Source of the DNA: Hymenobacter algoricola | GTDB taxonomy: Bacteria; Bacteroidota; Bacteroidia; Cytophagales; Hymenobacteraceae | Direction of reading: 5' to 3' | DNA length: 64,000 nt | Assembly: GCF_039539525.1 (NCBI RefSeq) | Contig: NZ_BAABDH010000040.1 | Location: forward strand, 21,954-85,953 | Shown: positions 59,985 to 64,000 of the stretch, one piece after another | Numbering within the stretch: position 1 is the stretch's first letter | Layout: every line of letters begins with the position of its first letter | The notes under the pieces: model-generated | Told to the model about the DNA's origin: nothing | Database searches by the model: none | The model's input: only the letters and a program-made list of their open reading frames with translations | Program-made: the position numbers and the translations under genes

Positions 59985-60635
59985 ATGAACAACCCTTTGC
60001 GCCTCGTTATTGATGCCGTGCTGGCCATTGCCATCCTCGTCCTGTTTTACCTGCACTTCGCCACTCCCAAAGCCGCCGTACCCGCCGCCCAGACCGTAAT
60101 GGTGAAGGAAGCTGCCGACAGCACGGCCGAAGTAGCCACCGTGGCACCCGCGCCCGTGGTAGCCGTGGCCGACACGAACAAGGTCGCCTACGTCGAATCG
60201 GGCAAGCTGCTTGATGGCTACAAGGGCATGCAGGCCGCCCGCACGGCCTTTGAGGCCAAGGCCAAAGGCTGGGAGCAGCAGAACAACAGCCTGATTCGCG
60301 GCTTTCAGACGGCCGTGCAGCAGTACCAGAAGCAGGCCGAGAGCCTGACGCCCGAGCAGCGCGCCGCTACCGAGCAGAAGCTCCAGGCCCAGCAGCAGCA
60401 GGCCGGTCAGGCCCAGGAAAAGCTGCAGCGCCAGGCTCAGGAAGAAGAAGCCAAGATGACCCAGCAGGTGCTGGAGCGCATCAACAAGCAGGTGGAGAAA
60501 TACGGTAAGGCCAACGGCTACAAGCTGATCCTGATTGCCGCGCCCAGCGGCACCATCGCCTACGGCCGCAAGGATATCGACATCACCACCCGGGTGCTCA
60601 AGCACCTGAACGACGAGTACAGCGCCCGAAAATAG
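59985..60635 (+). CDS. OmpH/Skp-family periplasmic protein with N-terminal anchor
   Basis: A 216-residue protein. It has one N-terminal membrane segment (LVIDAVLAIAILVLFYLHFA), a Ala/Val/Pro-rich linker to about residue 62, and the Skp/OmpH domain: KVAYVESGKLLDGYKGMQAARTAFEAKAKGWEQQNNSLIRGFQTAVQQYQKQAES, a Gln-rich coiled coil, and ERINKQVEKYGKANGYKLILIAAPSGTIAYGRKDIDITTRVLKHLNDEY. Skp chaperones outer-membrane proteins through the periplasm as a trimer. The fixed anchor is unlike E. coli Skp, which is soluble. Confidence 0.88.
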   Translation: MNNPLRLVIDAVLAIAILVLFYLHFATPKAAVPAAQTVMVKEAADSTAEVATVAPAPVVAVADTNKVAYVESGKLLDGYKGMQAARTAFEAKAKGWEQQNNSLIRGFQTAVQQYQKQAESLTPEQRAATEQKLQAQQQQAGQAQEKLQRQAQEEEAKMTQQVLERINKQVEKYGKANGYKLILIAAPSGTIAYGRKDIDITTRVLKHLNDEYSARK

Positions 60636-60655
60636 ACTGCGGGTTATCTGATGTC

Positions 60656-60690
60656 AACGCCGGCTGTTTTTTCAAACAGCCGGCGTTTTT
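60656..60690 (+). terminator. Terminator of the OmpH-family gene
   Basis: AACGCCGGCTGTTT, TTTC loop, AAACAGCCGGCGTTTTT, 20 bases past the stop. Confidence 0.9.
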
Positions 60691-60820
60691 GCTGCCCGCT
60701 ACCCAACCTTATCCGGCTTGGCCGCCTCTACTTTACAGCACCCCAAACGCGCCCGGCCGGCGTTGGGAAAGCCACTTTAACGCCCGTTACTTCTACCGTT
60801 TTCTTGCCAGCTCCTACGGT

Positions 60821-62164
60821 ATGATTCGGTGTCTCCGCCTTTCTTTAGTGCTGAGCCTGCTGCTGGCCACCGGCGCCGGCTACGCCCAGCAGGCCGCTAA
60901 ATTTACTGTCAGCGGCTACGTGCGCGACCGGGCCACCGGCGAAACCCTGATTGGCGTGGCCGTCATCAACCCCGGCAGCGGCCAGGGCACGGCCACCAAC
61001 ACCTACGGCTTCTACTCCCTGACCTTGCCCACGGCGGCCGACTCGGTGCGGCGGCTGGTATCGTACCTGGGCTACGAAAAGGTGCGCTACGCGGCGAAGG
61101 CCGCGCGCAGCGTAAGCCACACGTTTCAGCTGCAAGCCGGCAGCAGCGCCCTGGCCCCCTGGCCGGGGTAGAGGTGGTGGGCAGCAGAGAGGAGAAAATA
61201 GCCCAGAGTACCCGCATGGGCACCATCAACGTGCCCCTCACCCAGATCAAGCTGCTGCCGGCCCTGCTGGGCAAAACCGACGTGCTGAAGGTGTTGCAGC
61301 TGCTGCCCGGCGTGCAGACCGGGGGCAAAGGGCAAAGCCGACTGTACGTGCGCGGCGGTTCCCCCGGCCAGAACCTGATTCTGCTCGACGGCACGCCGGT
61401 GTACAATCCTTCCACCTGTTCGGCTTCTTCTCGGTGTTCAATGCCGATGCCATCAATAACGGGGAGCTCATTAAGCGGGGACTTGCCGGCCCGCTACGGC
61501 GGGCGGCTGTCGTCGGTGCCGGATATTTCGATGAAGGAAGGCAACAGGCAGGCGTTTCACGGCGAGGGCGCCGTGGGCCTGGTGGCCTCGAAGCTGACGC
61601 TGGAAGGACCCATCAAGAAGGATACGGCCTCGTTCATCATCTCGGCCCGCCGCCCCTCCCTCGACGTGCTGGCCCGGCCCATCATCGGCGCGGCGGCGGC
61701 AAATGGCGGCTCAGCCACCATCGGCTACTTCTTCCACGACCCGAACGGCGAGCTCAACTAACTGGAAGCTGGGTAGTCGCGACCGGCTCTACCTGAGCGC
61801 CTGCACCGGCTACGACAAGTTCTACGCCCGCACCAAGGATGCCGACAGCGCCGACTACAGCAAGGTAGACTCGGGCCGGGGCTGGGGCAACCTCGCTTCG
61901 GCCCTGCGCTGGAACCACGTGGTGCACGACCAGCTGTTTATGAACATCCATTTCACTTATACCAAGTACCAGTTCAACATCGGCATCACCCAGGAAGACC
62001 ACCGCCGCGACGAAACCCAGCGCTCTTCGCTGCGCTACCTGTCCAACATCCGCGACCTGAGCCTGAAAACCGACCTCGACTATGTGCCCAACCCCGACCG
62101 CTACATCCGGTTTGGCGGGCAGTACATCCTGCACTCGTGCCGGCCCGGGGTCCTGCAGTTTTGA
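60821..62164 (+). pseudogene. TonB-dependent receptor remnant with several frameshifts
   Basis: A signal peptide (VLSLLLATGAGYAQQ) and a carboxypeptidase-regulatory-like domain (VSGYVRDRATGETLIGVAVINPG) are followed by the plug domain (VLKVLQLLPGVQTGGKGQSRLYVRGGSPGQNLILLDGTPVYNP) and early barrel strands. The frame breaks at about 61155-61159 (C run, one base short), at 61412 (one C lost), at 61476 (one base gained, which restores the frame), and at 61757-61761 (four-base duplication AACT giving a TAA). The last frame ends at 62164, far short of a full barrel. It is a truncated, decayed gene; the full-length family uptakes large nutrients through the outer membrane. Confidence 0.85.
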
Positions 62165-62295
62165 CAACGAAGCCCCCCCCCCCAACAAGGGCGGCCCAGG
62201 TCTGGGTTGCCCCTGTTTGGGGGGGGCTTTAAACCTGGGCTGGGCTTTGCCATCTTATCCACAGCGCCGTTTCTAAAACCCGCGGCCTCCATCGG

Positions 62296-62526
62296 ATGAA
62301 AAACCTGCTGAAACTCCCCGCATTGTTTGTGCTGCTCCTGCTGAGCGAAGGCCTGACCAGCTGCGTAGCCGCCGCCCCGGCGGTGGCCGTGCGGCCGCAC
62401 CCGCCGCGACGGGTGTACTACCAGCCCCGGCCATCCGTGGTCGTGGTGCCGGCCCCCGTGGTCGTGCGGCGCCGGCCCGTGCTGGTGGCTCCCGCCCGGT
62501 CCCGCCGCTACGTGCGGGTACGCTAG
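62296..62526 (+). CDS. Small Arg/Pro/Val-rich lipoprotein
   Basis: A 76-residue lipoprotein (LPALFVLLLLSEGLTSC, lipobox Cys23). The mature part is basic and repetitive (RPHPPRRVYYQPRPSVVVVPAPVVVRRRP), like many small envelope proteins with a Y-Y-x-P-x-P-x-V-V-V-V run. Function unknown. It is followed by a terminator shared with the convergent gene. Confidence 0.7.
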   Translation: MKNLLKLPALFVLLLLSEGLTSCVAAAPAVAVRPHPPRRVYYQPRPSVVVVPAPVVVRRRPVLVAPARSRRYVRVR

Positions 62527-62541
62527 CCTGCTTGCTTAACC

Positions 62542-62578
62542 AAAAAAAGCCCCGCTACGAGCAGTAGCGGGGCTTTTT
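62542..62578. terminator. Bidirectional terminator between convergent genes
   Basis: AAAAAGCCCCGCTAC, GAGCA loop, GTAGCGGGGCTTTTT. Confidence 0.9.
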
Positions 62579-62592
62579 GCTTTGGAGGTGGA

Positions 62593-63867
62593 TTATTGGC
62601 GAATCAGGCGCCGGGTTATCTGGCCCTGGGGCGTTTGCAGGCGCACGGTGTACACGCCGGCCGGCAGGGTCGTCACGTCGAGCTGCCCGCCTGGGGCCAG
62701 GGTGAACTGCTGCACTTGCTGGCCCAGGGTATTCAGCACGGCGCCGGTGAGGGCCGTAGTGCCGGGCAGCAGCACCGTTACGCGGCCGGTGGTGGGGTTG
62801 GGGTACAGCTGGAGCCGGTCGGCGGCCAGTACAGGGCTGGCGGCGCCGGTGATGATTACAAAGCCCGCGTAGTTGAAGCGTTCCTGGTTGACGAAAGCAG
62901 CAAGCTGGTTGTCATACGACTGGGTGATGCGCCGGGTGACCCGGTCGGCGCCAGCATATGTGGGCAGCTCGCGGTAGGCATCGGTAACTTCCCAGGCGGC
63001 GTTTCGCCAGGTTTCTTCCTGGTAGAGCAGGAAGCTGCCCTGGGCATCATACAACTCCGACTGCCGGCTGTCGTTGAGGCGGGTGCCGTTGCGGGTGGGC
63101 ACCTGGATGGTGTACACGCTGCTGCCATTGGGGGCGTGGGTGGCCGTGATGTAGGAGAGGTCCTGCCACGTGCCAACCCAGGTCTGGTCGGTGAGGGTGG
63201 CCAGGCGGCGGCTGGCCCAGTCCTGCCACACGATGTCGGTCAGGCGCTCGTAGTCCTGCCACGCGCCCAAGGCCCATTCCTGCGCGGTAATGGTCGTCCA
63301 CTCTCCGTTGCTGATGGTGTATACCTCCCGGCTCCAGTTCTCGAAAGTGCCGTTGTCCCAGCGGGTTTCGGTGCGGGAACTGAGCACGCTGCCCAGGTAG
63401 GTGTTGGCGTAGCGGGAGCCGAAAGCCGTAAACCAGGCGCCACTGCGCCAGTTCTGCTGCAGCTCCTCGGTGGTGTTGCCCTGCGCGTCGTAGGTGGCCA
63501 GGAAGCGGCTCTGGTTTTGCCAGGTACTGCCGTCCCAGACCTGGTTGAGCTCCCCCGTATTGCGGCCCTGCGCATCGTAGGTGTACTGCAGCCGGGTTTG
63601 GTTGACAAGGGTAGCCGAATCGGCCGCGACTTCCTCCGTCAGCGCGCCACGGCCGTCGTAGGCGTAGGTCAGGACAGTGGGGTCGACCCAGGCGGAAGTG
63701 CTTTCATCCCAGGTATAATAGACGGCGCGGCCGGGGCGGCTGAGCATGGTCTGGCGGGCAGCGGGCGTGAGCCCGGCCGCGGTCGAAGTCAGGTGGCCCA
63801 GCCGCGCCGTGGCGGTGGAGTGCATGGGCACGCGGTGGGACTGGGCCGCCGCCGGGGCACTCAGCAA
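62593..63867 (-). CDS. Type IX secretion (Por) cargo protein with C-terminal sorting domain, damaged start
   Basis: The frame encodes an N-terminal signal remnant, then about 300 residues of repeated Y-D-A-Q-G / W-D-x-G-T-W-x-N beta units (LQYTYDAQGRNTGELNQVWDGSTWQNQSRFLATYDAQGN), like RHS/YD-type or cell-surface repeats. The C-terminal domain (LQLYPNPTTGRVTVLLPG ... GVYTVRLQTPQGQITRRLIRQ) is the type A sorting signal that sends cargo through the type IX secretion system. The frame opens at 63927 without an ATG; the first usable start is a TTG at 63867, which cuts into the signal peptide (upstream codons read GTSLLTTALLTATALLSAPAAAQ). The native start was probably lost to an insertion-sequence end just upstream. 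Confidence 0.8.
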   Translation of the reverse strand: MLSAPAAAQSHRVPMHSTATARLGHLTSTAAGLTPAARQTMLSRPGRAVYYTWDESTSAWVDPTVLTYAYDGRGALTEEVAADSATLVNQTRLQYTYDAQGRNTGELNQVWDGSTWQNQSRFLATYDAQGNTTEELQQNWRSGAWFTAFGSRYANTYLGSVLSSRTETRWDNGTFENWSREVYTISNGEWTTITAQEWALGAWQDYERLTDIVWQDWASRRLATLTDQTWVGTWQDLSYITATHAPNGSSVYTIQVPTRNGTRLNDSRQSELYDAQGSFLLYQEETWRNAAWEVTDAYRELPTYAGADRVTRRITQSYDNQLAAFVNQERFNYAGFVIITGAASPVLAADRLQLYPNPTTGRVTVLLPGTTALTGAVLNTLGQQVQQFTLAPGGQLDVTTLPAGVYTVRLQTPQGQITRRLIRQ

Positions 63868-63908
63868 GGCAGTAGCGGTCAGCAGAGCAGTAGTCAGTAG
63901 ACTTGTTC

Positions 63909-64000
63909 CTAAATAGCCTCTTTCTTTTTAGTCAGATGCCAATTCCAGATTCCACAAGCTACGGCCATGATTCGGTCGTTAAAAGAGGCGGATTTGTTGC
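63909..64000 (-). mobile_element. C-terminal end of a transposase, cut by the window edge
   Basis: On the minus strand the frame ending at the TAG 63911-63909 reads NKSASFNDRIMAVACGIWNWHLTKKKEAI. The D-R-I-M-x-V-A-C-x-x-x-N-x-H-L pattern resembles the tail of DDE transposases of the IS5 / DDE_Tnp_4 group (compare the A-C-A-L-H-N-F type ends). Only 30 residues are visible, so the family is uncertain. The A/T-rich codons differ from the neighbouring genes, which fits an insertion sequence. Its end lies against the signal-peptide region of the type IX cargo gene. Confidence 0.5.

Overview
The window looks like chromosomal DNA of a high-GC member of the Bacteroidota, most likely Hymenobacter or a close relative in the Cytophagales. 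This is inferred from gene content and signals, not from a search. The evidence: start-proximal promoter boxes of the TAnnTTTG type; a C-terminal type IX secretion sorting domain; many lipoproteins; RNase Y encoded beside zapA; an RlmF-type methyltransferase; and a tmRNA whose tag peptide reads GEYSYAMAA, a tag form typical of this phylum.

Layout. 1-5200: a membrane protein, a secreted serine hydrolase with TPR repeats, a GNAT acetyltransferase, and a decaying pair of related unknown genes set among tandem and inverted repeats. 5200-12180 (minus strand): isocitrate dehydrogenase, a large M16 lipoprotein peptidase and dnaX. 12450-15220: an S9 prolyl oligopeptidase broken at a G8 run, then ssrA (tmRNA). 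15370-21890: flavin reductase, two hydrolases including a large glycoside hydrolase lipoprotein, fructose-bisphosphate aldolase and a small secreted protein. 21900-27060 (minus): uvsE, two paralogous lipoproteins and a membrane metallophosphoesterase. 27170-34170 (plus): radC, a DUF1684 protein, pheT, a coiled-coil protein, zapA and rny. 34220-44410: a second serine hydrolase, three related lipoproteins, rlmF, a disulfide oxidoreductase and a sugar-modification pair (GNAT and glycosyltransferase). 44480-53470: sucD, a cysteine synthase family enzyme, a response regulator, adenine deaminase, small unknown genes, cmk, ispH, a DUF502 protein and a hydrolase. 53730-60640: a 2TM protein, an MBL hydrolase, a sugar dehydrogenase, a RimK ATP-grasp ligase cluster and an OmpH-like protein. 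60820-64000: a TonB-dependent receptor pseudogene, a tiny lipoprotein, a type IX cargo protein with a damaged start, and the tail of a transposase.

Most of the window is core metabolism, translation and envelope upkeep. There is no phage, CRISPR array, rRNA or recognisable defence island. The points most worth a second look are: an A10 run in dnaX followed at once by stop codons in both shifted frames (predicted programmed slippage producing a short gamma form); a RimK, retropepsin-like protease and aspartoacylase-like cluster; several families of dispersed palindromic repeats; a ten-copy 21-bp tandem repeat; genes broken at homopolymers; and an insertion-sequence end lying against a secreted protein gene that has lost its normal start codon.
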